The notes: a model not told the origin generated them from the sequence alone. Positions 30,247 through 39,818 are shown, numbered from the stretch's first letter. The stretch: DNA of 64,000 bases from Dyella kyungheensis (GCF_016905005.1 NZ_JADIKC010000003.1:1003630-1067629); one strand, 5' to 3'. A program made the numbers and translations.

Positions 30247-31593
30247 ATGCCCGGCATGTCACGCAGCGATATGTTCGACGCGCCGGGCCTGTTTGCAGAG
30301 CCCGACGATCTCAAACCCCTGGCCGAACGCATGCGGCCGCGCACCCTGGATGAAATCGTGGGCCAGCAGCGTGTGCTGGCTCCCGGCAAGGCCTTGCGCC
30401 GCGCGCTGGAAGCCGGCCGCGTGCACTCGATGATCCTGTGGGGACCGCCCGGTTGCGGCAAGACCACCCTGGCCTTGCTGGTGGCGCGCTATGCCGATGC
30501 GGATTTCCGTGCCATTTCAGCCGTGATGTCGGGCCTGCCCGATGTGCGCAAGGCGTTGGCCGAGGCCGAGGTGAAGTTTGCCCAGGGTCGTCGCACGGTG
30601 TTGTTCGTGGACGAGGTGCATCGCTTCAACAAGGCGCAGCAGGATGCGTTCCTGCCGCATATCGAGCGCGGCGTGATCATCTTCGTCGGCGCCACCACCG
30701 AAAACCCCTCGTTCGAACTCAACTCCGCGTTGCTGTCGCGTTGCCGCGTGCACGTGCTGGAATCGGTCACGATCGACGACATCGTGATGGCGCTCAAGCG
30801 CGCGCTGGACGACAACGAGCGCGGCCTCGGCAGCATGCAGCTGGATGTCGCCGACGAATCGCTCCGGCTGATCGCCCAGGCCGCCGATGGCGACGTGCGC
30901 CGCGCGCTCACGCTGCTGGAAATCGCCTCCGAACTGGCCGAAGACCATCGCATCGACGACACCACGCTGACCCAGGTGCTGGCCGACCGCACGCGCCGCT
31001 TCGACAAGGGCGGCGAGCAGTTCTACGACCAGATCTCGGCGCTGCACAAATCCGTGCGCTCCTCCGATCCGGATGCCGCCGTGTATTGGTTGACGCGCAT
31101 GCTCGACGGCGGCGTCGATCCGCTTTACCTCGCACGCCGCATGACGCGCATGGCGGTGGAAGACGTCGGCCTGGCCGAACCACGCGCCTGGCGCATGGCA
31201 CTGGATGCATGGGATACCTACGAGCGCCTGGGCAGCCCCGAAGGCGAACTGGGTCTCGCGCAACTGGCCATCTGGCTCGCCATCGCGCCCAAGAGCAATG
31301 CCGCCTACAAGGCGTACAACGCGGCGCGCGCGGTGGTGCAGCAAACCGGCACGCTCGACGTGCCCATGCATCTGCGCAACGCCCCCACCAAGTTGATGAA
31401 GGGGCTGGGCTACGGGCAGGGCTATCAGTACGACCACGACAGCGACGGCGGCATCGCGCTCGACCAGCAATGCCTGCCCGATGCGCTGGACGGCACCGTG
31501 TTCTACGAACCGGTCGAGCGCGGCCTGGAACTGCAACTGCGCGAAAAACTGCTGAGCCTGCGCGAAGCACGACGCAAGGCGCGCGGCGAGTGA
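30247..31593 (+). CDS. rarA: replication-associated recombination protein A (RarA/MgsA, WRNIP1 family)
   Basis: A 448-residue AAA+ ATPase acting at stalled forks, related to clamp loaders. PLAERMRPRTLDEIVGQ leads into Walker A GPPGCGKTT (66-74), Walker B VLFVDEVHRFNKAQQDAFLP follows, sensor 1 is GATTENPSFELNSALLSR, and the C-terminal tetramerisation region contains YQYDHD. ATG 30256 is an equally plausible start. In E. coli it directly follows lolA; here about 14 kb separates them. Confidence 0.95.
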   Translation: MPGMSRSDMFDAPGLFAEPDDLKPLAERMRPRTLDEIVGQQRVLAPGKALRRALEAGRVHSMILWGPPGCGKTTLALLVARYADADFRAISAVMSGLPDVRKALAEAEVKFAQGRRTVLFVDEVHRFNKAQQDAFLPHIERGVIIFVGATTENPSFELNSALLSRCRVHVLESVTIDDIVMALKRALDDNERGLGSMQLDVADESLRLIAQAADGDVRRALTLLEIASELAEDHRIDDTTLTQVLADRTRRFDKGGEQFYDQISALHKSVRSSDPDAAVYWLTRMLDGGVDPLYLARRMTRMAVEDVGLAEPRAWRMALDAWDTYERLGSPEGELGLAQLAIWLAIAPKSNAAYKAYNAARAVVQQTGTLDVPMHLRNAPTKLMKGLGYGQGYQYDHDSDGGIALDQQCLPDALDGTVFYEPVERGLELQLREKLLSLREARRKARGE

Positions 31594-31622
31594 GTGCTCA
31601 CCACACGACTGAGGGAACAGGT

Positions 31623-32252
31623 ATGTCCATAGTCTGGTATTTCGATTTCATCTCGCCGTACGCCTGGCTGCAATGGCCGAAGCTGAAGCTGCTGGCCGCA
31701 TCCCGCCCAGTCACGCTGCGACCGATTCTGTTCGCCGGCGTGCTGGACCGGATCGGCCAGAAAGGCCCCGCCGAGATACCCGGCAAACGCGAATTCATTT
31801 ATCGCCATGTGCTGTGGCGCGCGCGCCAGCAAGGCCAGCCACTGCGGTTTCCGCCGGCGCATCCGTTCAATCCGCTGGCGGCGCTGCGACTATGCATTGC
31901 CTGCGGCAGCACGGTGGAAGCGACGGATGCGATCTTCGATTGGATCTGGGCGCAGGGCAACCTGGGCGATAGCATCGAAGCGCTGGCGCCGGTGGCGGCG
32001 CGCCTGGGCATCGCCGATCCGGCTGCCGCCATCAGCGATCCCGCGGTGAAGGCGCAATTGCGCGCCAACTTCGATGCGAGCATGGCCGATGGTGTGTTCG
32101 GCGTGCCCACGCTGTCGCTGGATGGCCGTCTATTCTGGGGTGGCGATGCGCATGACTTCGCGCTGGCCTATCTGGACGACCCCTCGCTATGGGACGAGCC
32201 GGAGATGCGTCGCCTCGGCGAACTGCCAGTCACTGCAAGCCGCATCGGCTGA
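31623..32252 (+). CDS. 2-hydroxychromene-2-carboxylate isomerase-like DsbA-family protein
   Basis: A 209-residue kappa-class glutathione-transferase/DsbA-fold protein. It begins IVWYFDFISPYAWLQWPKL, where Ser replaces the first DsbA cysteine as is normal for HCCA isomerases. It continues with LRPILFAGVLDRIGQKGPAEIPGKR and ends with GVFGVPTLSLDGRLFWGGD. Family members isomerise hydroxychromene carboxylates in naphthalene breakdown or act on unknown substrates; no catabolic neighbours are seen. GAGGGAACAGGT precedes the ATG. Confidence 0.83.
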   Translation: MSIVWYFDFISPYAWLQWPKLKLLAASRPVTLRPILFAGVLDRIGQKGPAEIPGKREFIYRHVLWRARQQGQPLRFPPAHPFNPLAALRLCIACGSTVEATDAIFDWIWAQGNLGDSIEALAPVAARLGIADPAAAISDPAVKAQLRANFDASMADGVFGVPTLSLDGRLFWGGDAHDFALAYLDDPSLWDEPEMRRLGELPVTASRIG

Positions 32253-32333
32253 CCGTTGCTGCGCAAGACCTTGCGGCACCCCGGGCGGCGGGCATAGATT
32301 CGCGCCACCGTAGGTATCGAGGGAGAGCGAGCC

Positions 32334-32912
32334 ATGCGAGTACTGGTAGCAGCACTGATGGGCGGCATCGTGATGTTCATCTGGGGCGCCGTGGCACATA
32401 TGGCGCTGGGGCTGGGCGATGTCGGCATGCGGCAACCCGTGGCCGAAGACGCCGTACTGGGCAGCTTGCGCCCGGGCCTGGGCGAGCAAGCCGGCGTGTT
32501 CGTGCTTCCCTCGGTCGACCCGGCCAAGATGCACGACAAGACCGTGATGGACGCCTATTCGACCAAGGCCAAGGCGTCGCCGTATGCCCTGGTGGTCTAT
32601 ATGCCGCAGGGCGATGACCTGTCCGACATGAGCGGAACACTGCCACGGCAATGGGCGTCCGATACCTTGTCGGCGCTCGCACTGGCCTTCCTGATGGGCC
32701 TGGCCGCCTTCAGCTTCATGACGCGCCTCAGCATCGCCCTGGCCGCCGCCGTGTTCGCCTGGCTGAGCACCCTGGTGCCGTACTGGAACTGGTACCGCTT
32801 CCCCACCAACTTCACCCTGGCCGCCCTGATCGAACAGGTGATCGGCTGGCTGCTGGCCGGCGCGGTGATGGCCTGGTGGCTGGGCAGGGGCGAGCAGCGG
32901 TCGCGGTTGTAG
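32334..32912 (+). CDS. uncharacterised membrane protein
   Basis: A 192-residue protein with one N-terminal helix (VLVAALMGGIVMFIWGAVAHMAL), a periplasmic stretch of about 85 residues (including VLPSVDPAKMHDKTVMDAYS and PYALVVYMP) and three C-terminal helices ending AGAVMAWWLGRG. I do not recognise a named family. GAGGGAGAGCGAGCC gives a good ribosome site. It stands alone between the isomerase and serS. Confidence 0.65.
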   Translation: MRVLVAALMGGIVMFIWGAVAHMALGLGDVGMRQPVAEDAVLGSLRPGLGEQAGVFVLPSVDPAKMHDKTVMDAYSTKAKASPYALVVYMPQGDDLSDMSGTLPRQWASDTLSALALAFLMGLAAFSFMTRLSIALAAAVFAWLSTLVPYWNWYRFPTNFTLAALIEQVIGWLLAGAVMAWWLGRGEQRSRL

Positions 32913-32940
32913 ACCGCGGCAAGCCCAGTCGCGCACGCTA

Positions 32941-32974
32941 GCTCGTCATCCCGGCGCACGCCGGGATGACGAGC
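32941..32974. repeat. single REP palindrome
   Basis: A perfect 15-bp inverted repeat (GCTCGTCATCCCGGC / GCCGGGATGACGAGC) with loop GCAC, a compact version of the REP motif seen elsewhere, before serS. An A-run follows on the plus strand, which does not make a terminator. Confidence 0.8.
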
Positions 32975-33039
32975 AAAAAAGCAGGCTCTGTGCCACGGCC
33001 GACCCCAACATTGCCCCCCACCACGCCCCCCAGCGATAA

Positions 33040-34353
<1,314 letters not shown>

Positions 34354-34363
34354 GGCCACCGGC

Positions 34364-34726
34364 ATGAGCACCCAGCGCTGGGACAAAGTGGAACTCGCCG
34401 CCAGCTACACCTTGCTGGTGATCCTGGCCACCGAGCTGCTCACCCGCCTCGGCCTGGTCACCATGTTCCCCATGGCCACCGTGGACTTCGTGCTCAGCGC
34501 CATCGCCACCGTACTGGTGGTGGGCTCCTTCTGGTTCGCCCGCCACAGCCGCCGCCTCCGCTTCGCCATCATCGCCTTCGCCTCCGCGACCCAGCTGGTG
34601 CCCATGGTGATCCGCCAACCGATCCTGCTACTCCCACTGCTGGGGGCGGCCATTCCGGTCGCCATCATGCTGTGGGCGATGATTGCCTTGTCGAAAAAAG
34701 GGCAGGGAGCGGCACCGCATTCCTGA
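34364..34726 (+). CDS. small uncharacterised four-helix membrane protein
   Basis: A 120-residue hydrophobic protein with four predicted helices (AASYTLLVILATELLTRLG, VDFVLSAIATVLVVGSFWF, a third around RFAIIAFASATQLVPMV and ILLLPLLGAAIPVAIMLWAM) and charged ends. It starts 10 bases after serS and is probably cotranscribed. No family recognised. Confidence 0.6.
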   Translation: MSTQRWDKVELAASYTLLVILATELLTRLGLVTMFPMATVDFVLSAIATVLVVGSFWFARHSRRLRFAIIAFASATQLVPMVIRQPILLLPLLGAAIPVAIMLWAMIALSKKGQGAAPHS

Positions 34727-34737
34727 TAGGATTGCAA

Positions 34738-34768
34738 GCTCGTCATTCCGGCGAACGCCGGAATCCAG
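34738..34768. repeat. single REP element
   Basis: One copy of the REP arm (GCTCGTCATTCCGGCG AACG CCGGAATCCAG), without an inverted partner, between the small membrane gene and tRNA-Ser. Confidence 0.75.
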
Positions 34769-34836
34769 CGCCCCAGTGGCAACAAGGGCCTGAAGCTACA
34801 TCGCTCTAACGGAGTCCCCGTCAGCAGCAACAATCA

Positions 34837-34926
34837 GGAGAGATGGCCGAGCGGTTTAAGGCAGCAGTCTTGAAAACTGCCGTAGGTGTGAGCCTACCGT
34901 GGGTTCGAATCCCACTCTCTCCGCCA
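34837..34926 (+). tRNA. tRNA-Ser (anticodon UGA)
   Basis: A 90-base class II tRNA. The acceptor stem is GGAGAGA / TCTCTCC with discriminator G and an encoded CCA. The D-loop contains AGCGGTTTAAGG, the anticodon loop is CTTGAAA with TGA as anticodon, the long variable arm TAGGTGTGAGCCTA is characteristic of serine tRNAs, and the T-arm is GTGGGTTCGAATCCCAC. It reads UCA and related serine codons. It marks the left edge of an AT-richer region. Confidence 0.96.
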
Positions 34927-34964
34927 GAAATGAAAACGCCCCCGCATGGGGCGTTTTCATTTCT
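34927..34964 (+). terminator. rho-independent terminator of tRNA-Ser
   Basis: A perfect 16-bp stem (GAAATGAAAACGCCCC / GGGGCGTTTTCATTTC) with loop CGCAT starts one base after the CCA. The descending arm carries the T-rich stretch, and the symmetric A/T content could stop transcription from both sides. Confidence 0.85.
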
Positions 34965-35320
34965 GATGGACAGACTGGGTGAGAACCCACCCGGGTTCGA
35001 CAAATTTGTCAGGAACAAATTTGGACAGCCGCAGGCTGGCCCTGGAGCGCAAAGCGCGGAAGGGTTGGGTGCATGGATGCACCCAACAATCCCACCCTCA
35101 GTCTCGCAATGGCCAACAAGCGCTTTCAATTTTCTGAAGCCCCTTGTCCCAATTACTACCTTTGACAGGTATGCAATAGCATTTGCTTTCGCTTACCTTG
35201 CCCGGATAGAAACGGGGGTCTCATACAACGTTTATTCCTGGCTGCTGCGACCCATTTGGTTGTTGCTTGTTCGGTTCCGCGATAAGCGCAGGCGACGGGC
35301 TGACGGGCCAGGCGCCGACC
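34965..35320. other. gene-free junction between tRNA-Ser and the AT-rich region
   Basis: About 355 bases without a convincing gene. It begins with small self-complementary pieces (GAACCC / GGGTTC and ACAAATTT repeats at about 34982-35025). From about 35213 a frame is open without an ATG and leads into the small frame at 35321, so it may be the decayed end of an older gene. No copy of the tRNA 3' end was found here. Confidence 0.4.
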
Positions 35321-35413
35321 ATGAGGGCGTTGATGGATGCAGGGAAGCGGTTTGAACTGGACGATTGGGTGAGAGAGCGCAATGCACATACCAAGTCAGA
35401 GGATTCATCGTGA
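35321..35413 (+). CDS. possible 30-residue peptide or gene remnant upstream of the nuclease gene
   Basis: A 30-codon frame (begins MRALMDAGKRFEL, ends TKSEDSS) whose TGA ends one base before the preferred ATG of the next gene at 35415. The spacing suggests translational coupling. The frame is open upstream to about 35213 without an ATG, so it may equally be the tail of a truncated gene. No family recognised. Confidence 0.3.
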   Translation: MRALMDAGKRFELDDWVRERNAHTKSEDSS

Positions 35414-35414
35414 G

Positions 35415-36572
35415 ATGTATTCGGAGGAGGCTTCACTGTGGTTCACTTTGGCCAATGGCGGTGATGAAGAGGCTATTTTGATCAAGGCTCCCACGGCGAC
35501 GATCAAGTCAATCATTGTCGGTTGCGAAGTGAGCATTGTTGTTGGTCGTTATGAAAATTACTTGTGTTCTGGGGTGCGAGCCTTTGACGTGCCAGATAAG
35601 CCATTGCTTATTTCGGGTGTGCAGCGATACGAGGATGAGCATGTAGCGCTTCTGAGAATCTTGTCGAAAGACAGGGTCCCGATATTTCTCTTCAACGAAA
35701 TGGATTTTTGTGTTGCCTCTAGTGAAGCGATGCTAGATAGAAACGCGGCGCTTCTGGCCAAAAAAGTTCTTGAAAATCCTGGAGGTCTTTACGTCGGTGA
35801 CTTCACCAAGGAAGCCTCGCGAGCATTGGATAATTTTTGTTTCACGGTGGACGATACGTTATTAGTTCCACACCAAGAAAAAATTGCGATTGCGGAGATG
35901 GGCCTTTCATTTGGCGCTTGGGTAGCAACCAAAATAACTGTTGCCGGAGTCCTTGATCATAAAGATGTTGATGTCGCCAATAAAAATGAAGGCGACGTCC
36001 TGGAGGCTGTTACTTGGGCGGCTCTTGATTCTGTTTTTCCTTTTGCCATGCACCATAGCCCGCAGGTAGTTGAAGGAATAAAGCAGCGGGAACTCATCGA
36101 CGTAATCTCAAGCTACGAATATGGGTCCTTCCTTTTTGAGGCGAAGGACCTCTCCGTGCTAAACGTGGAGAAACAAAGGACCCAAGAGCGTCGCATTAGC
36201 ACGGTGAAAGGTCACGTAAAGAAGGCGCTTGGTCAGCTCAGGGCAGCCACAAAATCTGTTCGACGCGGCGATGTTGTACGGAGTGTCGATGGGAAAGTTA
36301 TTGACATCAATTTATCGAAGCCTCCTCATTGCATCGTGCTTATTACAGAGTTCATTGAAGATGGTGACTGGAATGATGTATTTATTGACATGTTTAAGAT
36401 GGCCACGGAAGTCGATTGTTTTATTCACGTGCTTGATATCCGCGAGTTCGTGAACCTTTTGAAGATTTGCGAAGGTAATCCAGGGCACTTCGACTATCGC
36501 CTTATGGAAAGGTCGAAGTTTTGCGTGGAGAAGAGGCTGGTGCATGTTAGAAGTCGAGTTCAACCTGGTTAG
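35415..36572 (+). CDS. predicted PD-(D/E)XK-type nuclease, otherwise unknown
   Basis: A 385-residue cytosolic protein (396 if it starts at the ATG at 35382). Residues 197-244 look like a restriction-endonuclease core: E197 in a helix (GDVLEAVTWAALD), D229 (ELIDVISSYEYG), then E242-A-K244 (FLFEAKDL), spaced as in PD-(D/E)XK enzymes. The N-terminal 190 residues and the C-terminal 140 residues match nothing I know. Base composition is clearly more AT-rich than the flanks, suggesting transfer. No methyltransferase lies beside it, so classical restriction is unlikely. Nuclease assignment is by motif only. Confidence 0.55.
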   Translation: MYSEEASLWFTLANGGDEEAILIKAPTATIKSIIVGCEVSIVVGRYENYLCSGVRAFDVPDKPLLISGVQRYEDEHVALLRILSKDRVPIFLFNEMDFCVASSEAMLDRNAALLAKKVLENPGGLYVGDFTKEASRALDNFCFTVDDTLLVPHQEKIAIAEMGLSFGAWVATKITVAGVLDHKDVDVANKNEGDVLEAVTWAALDSVFPFAMHHSPQVVEGIKQRELIDVISSYEYGSFLFEAKDLSVLNVEKQRTQERRISTVKGHVKKALGQLRAATKSVRRGDVVRSVDGKVIDINLSKPPHCIVLITEFIEDGDWNDVFIDMFKMATEVDCFIHVLDIREFVNLLKICEGNPGHFDYRLMERSKFCVEKRLVHVRSRVQPG

Positions 36573-36735
36573 AAGCGACGGAAAGGGGGCGGGCCATCTA
36601 TCAGGCTAGAACCACCAGCAGAATTAATCTGACCCCTTTCGATTCGGTCGCAGGAAATCAAGTTGCGGGAACGAATGCCAATGGCAGTTAACAAGTGTTT
36701 TACAGCGACCTCCACTGACATAGTCGAGCATATTC

Positions 36736-37044
36736 ATGCGAAAACCAAAAAAGCCGTACAAGTTTCCTAAGTCTTCAGAGCGCTCCGCAGCGAAGCCCGT
36801 TGTGTTGTGCCCAGCCGACCGTGTACTAAACCTATACAACCAGGAATCCGGGGACGAGGCAAAAAAAATCTCTAAGAAAGTGCGCACTTGGTTTACCCAA
36901 GAAGCCATTGAAGAGGGCTGGGATGCTGTTGCCTTTCTCCCTGAAGTTCAGTCCCAGCATGGTGCGGGCTGTATTCTTGGAAAAAATGTCGGGAGCAACA
37001 AGGGCGCGTCCTTGGTGAAAAAGCTGGACTCGGAAGAGTCATAA
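36736..37044 (+). CDS. small hypothetical protein in the AT-rich region
   Basis: A 102-residue protein, Lys/Ser-rich at the start (RKPKKPYKFPKSSERSAAK), with a middle stretch ADRVLNLYNQESGDEAKKISKKVRTWF that could be helical. The ribosome site is poor (GAGCATATTC). Composition agrees with its neighbours on both sides and the frame is uninterrupted, which supports a real gene, but no family is recognised. The 163-base gap before it contains a dispersed TCTGACCCCTTTC motif. Confidence 0.45.
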   Translation: MRKPKKPYKFPKSSERSAAKPVVLCPADRVLNLYNQESGDEAKKISKKVRTWFTQEAIEEGWDAVAFLPEVQSQHGAGCILGKNVGSNKGASLVKKLDSEES

Positions 37045-37087
37045 TCAGTCTCGTCGCCTTACGCCGACATTGCCAATTTCTAGGAGA

Positions 37088-37834
37088 ATGCCAGTGACTG
37101 GTTTTGACCTCGGCAAGAGGATTCTTGCTCTCAGAGAGAAAGTTGTTGCGCATTTCGATGCCAACGACTGGGAGGAGGTTGGTCTCCTCACTGGCTTCTC
37201 CGACTTAATTAGTAGGCATCCCCGACTTCTTCGGAGTTTGGCGTGGGGTGATGAAGATTATTCCGGCAATGCATTGCAAGTTCTGAAGAACATTGCTGAT
37301 CAGGACACGAGCGCCTTTTCGGTTATCGAGACACATATTGGCTCAAAATATCCAGATGAGGCCCAATACGTTTCTGCAAAACCGTCTGAGCGACGAATAA
37401 CGTTTGCACCAAACGTTTTTCAGGTGCCGGAAAACGCATCGATAGAGACCGATTTGGTCGCGCTCATGATGCCGTTTAATGCTTCCTTTTCCCTTGTGCA
37501 CGAGGCGATTAGGGGTGCTTGCTCTTCCGCGGGATTTCGTTGCCTCCGTGTTGACGACATATGGGAGGAAAGTTCTGTAATTCAGGATGTTTTCAATCTT
37601 ATTTTTCGAGCTCACGTCGTCGTAGTTGATTTCACTGGGAAGAATCCAAACGTTATGTACGAGACGGGAATCGCACACACACTTGGCAAGCACGTTGTTC
37701 CGATCTCGCAATCCCTTGAGGACGTTCCTTTCGACATCAATCATCATCGAATTTTAAAATACCTATCGAACAACGAAGGTCTTGCCGTCATGCAAAGCAA
37801 GCTGGCTGATAAACTTCGCCAGGTGACGCGCTGA
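37088..37834 (+). CDS. nucleoside deoxyribosyltransferase/TIR-like domain protein
   Basis: A 248-residue protein. The N-terminal half is alpha-helical and unrecognised. The C-terminal half (about 118-235) has the deoxyribosyltransferase/TIR-like layout: LVALMMPFNASFS, AGFRCLRVDDIWEES, AHVVVVDFTGKNPNVMYETGIAHTLGKHVVPIS. E192 in MYETG is at the conserved catalytic glutamate position. In defence proteins this fold can cleave NAD or act on nucleotides; that use is inference here. AGGAG at 37082 fits a GTG start at 37094 better than ATG 37088. AT-rich like its neighbours. Confidence 0.6.
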   Translation: MPVTGFDLGKRILALREKVVAHFDANDWEEVGLLTGFSDLISRHPRLLRSLAWGDEDYSGNALQVLKNIADQDTSAFSVIETHIGSKYPDEAQYVSAKPSERRITFAPNVFQVPENASIETDLVALMMPFNASFSLVHEAIRGACSSAGFRCLRVDDIWEESSVIQDVFNLIFRAHVVVVDFTGKNPNVMYETGIAHTLGKHVVPISQSLEDVPFDINHHRILKYLSNNEGLAVMQSKLADKLRQVTR

Positions 37835-38028
37835 ATTTCTTCCAATAACTTAGTCGAGTCAGGTCCCTAAAAACCTAAAATCGGAACAAGAACCGACTGC
37901 CTCTAGTTTTGAATCACCATTTATTTCTCACGCCGTTCTCAAATCATGGCCTTAGCATGTGCTCAGAGCGGTCCGGCGTCTGATAGTCTGAAAGAAGAGT
38001 CTGGTTCAGTTCATAGGTTGAGAGATCA

Positions 38029-38073
38029 ATGAAAACCAATCTGGCCTCGTTTTTTCGCGGAGTTACGATTTGA
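38029..38073 (+). CDS. possible 14-residue leader peptide before the HEPN-like gene
   Basis: ATG 38029, preceded by GAGAGATCA, opens a 14-codon frame (MKTNLASFFRGVTI) whose TGA overlaps the TTG start of the next gene as TTGA. This is a typical coupling arrangement. The rest of the 37835-38028 gap holds no gene, only a short AGTCAGGTCCCT motif. Confidence 0.35.
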   Translation: MKTNLASFFRGVTI

Positions 38074-38624
38074 GTTTGGAAGCCGATGCGACCATGCCTC
38101 TAAGCGAGGACGATGTATTCCTTCTTCTTGGGCGTGCAGTCTATGAGGCGCAAGAAACTGAGGCCAATATACACGTATGTATTTCGATCGCCCTAGGACT
38201 TACCATGGCTCAGTCAATAGAGCACCTTCAACAAATCTATGCGAAGAAGACGCTTGGGCAATTCTTTACTATTGTTCGAGAGCGTATTGGTGTTAGCGAA
38301 TCGTTCGACGATTTCTTGAGGGACTATATTGGTCGACGCAACTTCATAGTCCACAACTTGTCCCGCACGTCAACATTCTCGCCATACAGCGAGGGGGGGA
38401 GAGCGAAGTGCCTCCACTTCTTGAGTCATTTTTGCCAGATGAATAGGAAGGTAAGCCTCACGTTTATGGCTTTAACGGAGGCGTGGATGCATGCTCTTGA
38501 TTCTAGGCACTCTTCTGATGAGAGATTTAAGGGCTTCCGGGAGACCGATTTGTTCCGCGAGATTGTTAAGGATTTCATGCCTCAACTCCCATCATTGTTT
38601 GGAAAAGGGACGGCGGAAGTCTAG
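38070..38624 (+). CDS. HEPN-like protein with an RX4H motif
   Basis: A largely helical 184-residue protein. The segment DYIGRRNFIVHNLSR contains R90-NFIV-H95, the RX4H signature of HEPN RNases, and it sits after a long helical region (AQETEANIHVCISIALGL) as in that fold. HEPN proteins are common toxins or effectors in abortive infection and toxin-antitoxin systems. No MNT nucleotidyltransferase partner is adjacent. The start is TTG 38070 or, more conservatively, ATG 38094. Low GC points to transfer. Confidence 0.55.
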   Translation: MSLEADATMPLSEDDVFLLLGRAVYEAQETEANIHVCISIALGLTMAQSIEHLQQIYAKKTLGQFFTIVRERIGVSESFDDFLRDYIGRRNFIVHNLSRTSTFSPYSEGGRAKCLHFLSHFCQMNRKVSLTFMALTEAWMHALDSRHSSDERFKGFRETDLFREIVKDFMPQLPSLFGKGTAEV

Positions 38625-38771
38625 TTTTCCGAAATCAATAGCTGGAAAGTCAATCAACCCCTGGTTTTTTGAAGAACACTTTCTGTGCTTATCTATTTCA
38701 ACTTAGACGCTGCGAGCCTCGGCGTATATCTAGATTGACCACTTGCTTTCTTTGAGCTTCGAGGTGTGCGG

Positions 38772-39677
38772 ATGCGCAGGGAGTCTGAGTCTAAGATAGG
38801 TAGGGACTTTGCGGCGATCGATGCGCTGGCGCTTGGACTCAAACCGCGTGGGACTGCGAAGCTGAGGTCGTTTCGCATTTGCGTGAGTCGGAGTGGAGGA
38901 CTGGAACTGGTTGCGAACGATCCCAGCCTGCCATTTCAAATTGTCGAAGCCGCGGACTTGGCCTTTCGTCTTGCAGGCGGGGTCGATGGTCGGGGTCGCT
39001 TCAATGAAGTCTTGAAGGCCGCCCGCATAGAATCCATGAGAGCCCGTTATGCCGTTGTGCTTCTCGAAACATTGCGGGCTTGGTATGGCGAGAGTTGGTC
39101 TGATGATGCCCGCATGGATAGGGTGAGCGATGCGGCCACGGATAAAGTGCTCGGAACTGTTGATAGACGCCTGTTCCGCAACGGCGACGACATCTGCAAT
39201 CCGATGTTTCTCACGCGGACAGAAGAAGGAACGATGGCCAATGTGTTCAGTAACTGGCTGTCTTCATACGACTATGAGGTGAGGCTAAGCGAGTTTCAGA
39301 AGCGCGCTCCAGCGAATCAAGCCTCCAAACGCATTGACGTGGAGGACATTCTGGCAGCCTTGTCATTAGCCTTCATTGATGCTGCAGTTGCTCAACCCGA
39401 GCGCGGTATGGCCTTACTTGCAGACGCTGCGACTCTTTTGGAAAGTTCTGGACACTATCGGGGTTGGCACGCGGTACATGAGATGCGAGCCCAAACTGCA
39501 GCGCGTGTGCGCCATGCCGCCAATCACGACCGGCGGGCTCGAGCCATCGCGCTATATAAAACAGGCTCTTATTCGAGCAAAGACGCAGCCGCATCGCATT
39601 TGTCCGAGGAGGTGGGCGTGACTTGGCGAACCGCTCGCGACTGGCTGAAAGGCTTGAAGCCGCCCTCGAGGGGCTGA
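38772..39677 (+). CDS. hypothetical protein with a C-terminal HTH-like segment
   Basis: A 301-residue protein; GAGG lies seven bases before ATG 38772 (GTG 38766 is also in frame). The N-terminal 60 residues look beta-rich (LRSFRICVSRSGGLELVAND). The middle is helical. The end (about 255-298: ARAIALYKTGSYSSKDAAASHL followed by VTWRTARDWLKGL) looks like a helix-turn-helix of transposase or phage type. Composition is intermediate between the AT-rich block and the flanks. Family unknown. Confidence 0.5.
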   Translation: MRRESESKIGRDFAAIDALALGLKPRGTAKLRSFRICVSRSGGLELVANDPSLPFQIVEAADLAFRLAGGVDGRGRFNEVLKAARIESMRARYAVVLLETLRAWYGESWSDDARMDRVSDAATDKVLGTVDRRLFRNGDDICNPMFLTRTEEGTMANVFSNWLSSYDYEVRLSEFQKRAPANQASKRIDVEDILAALSLAFIDAAVAQPERGMALLADAATLLESSGHYRGWHAVHEMRAQTAARVRHAANHDRRARAIALYKTGSYSSKDAAASHLSEEVGVTWRTARDWLKGLKPPSRG

Positions 39678-39818
39678 CATGCGCTCTGCTAGGCAGGCCG
39701 CAGGGTCTGCCTAGAACAGGGGGCGATTTTCCGGGCAGAGCGGCTTCCCGAGATTGGTCTGATGCCTACAATTGGAAGCCATGTTCAATGACGGCCGTCT
39801 ACGGCCAAAGAGATCAGC

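Noticed and set aside
32941-32980. Terminator in front of serS
   Set aside because: The palindrome is followed by A residues on the plus strand and no T-run follows on either strand; it fits the REP family.
34837-35030. Attachment-site direct repeat of the tRNA-Ser 3' end
   Set aside because: Only the eight-base GGGTTCGA recurs near 34993; no longer copy of the tRNA end or an integrase gene was found in the window.
34843-35355. A 170-codon frame beginning inside tRNA-Ser
   Set aside because: It runs through the tRNA and its terminator hairpin and its translation has no family resemblance.
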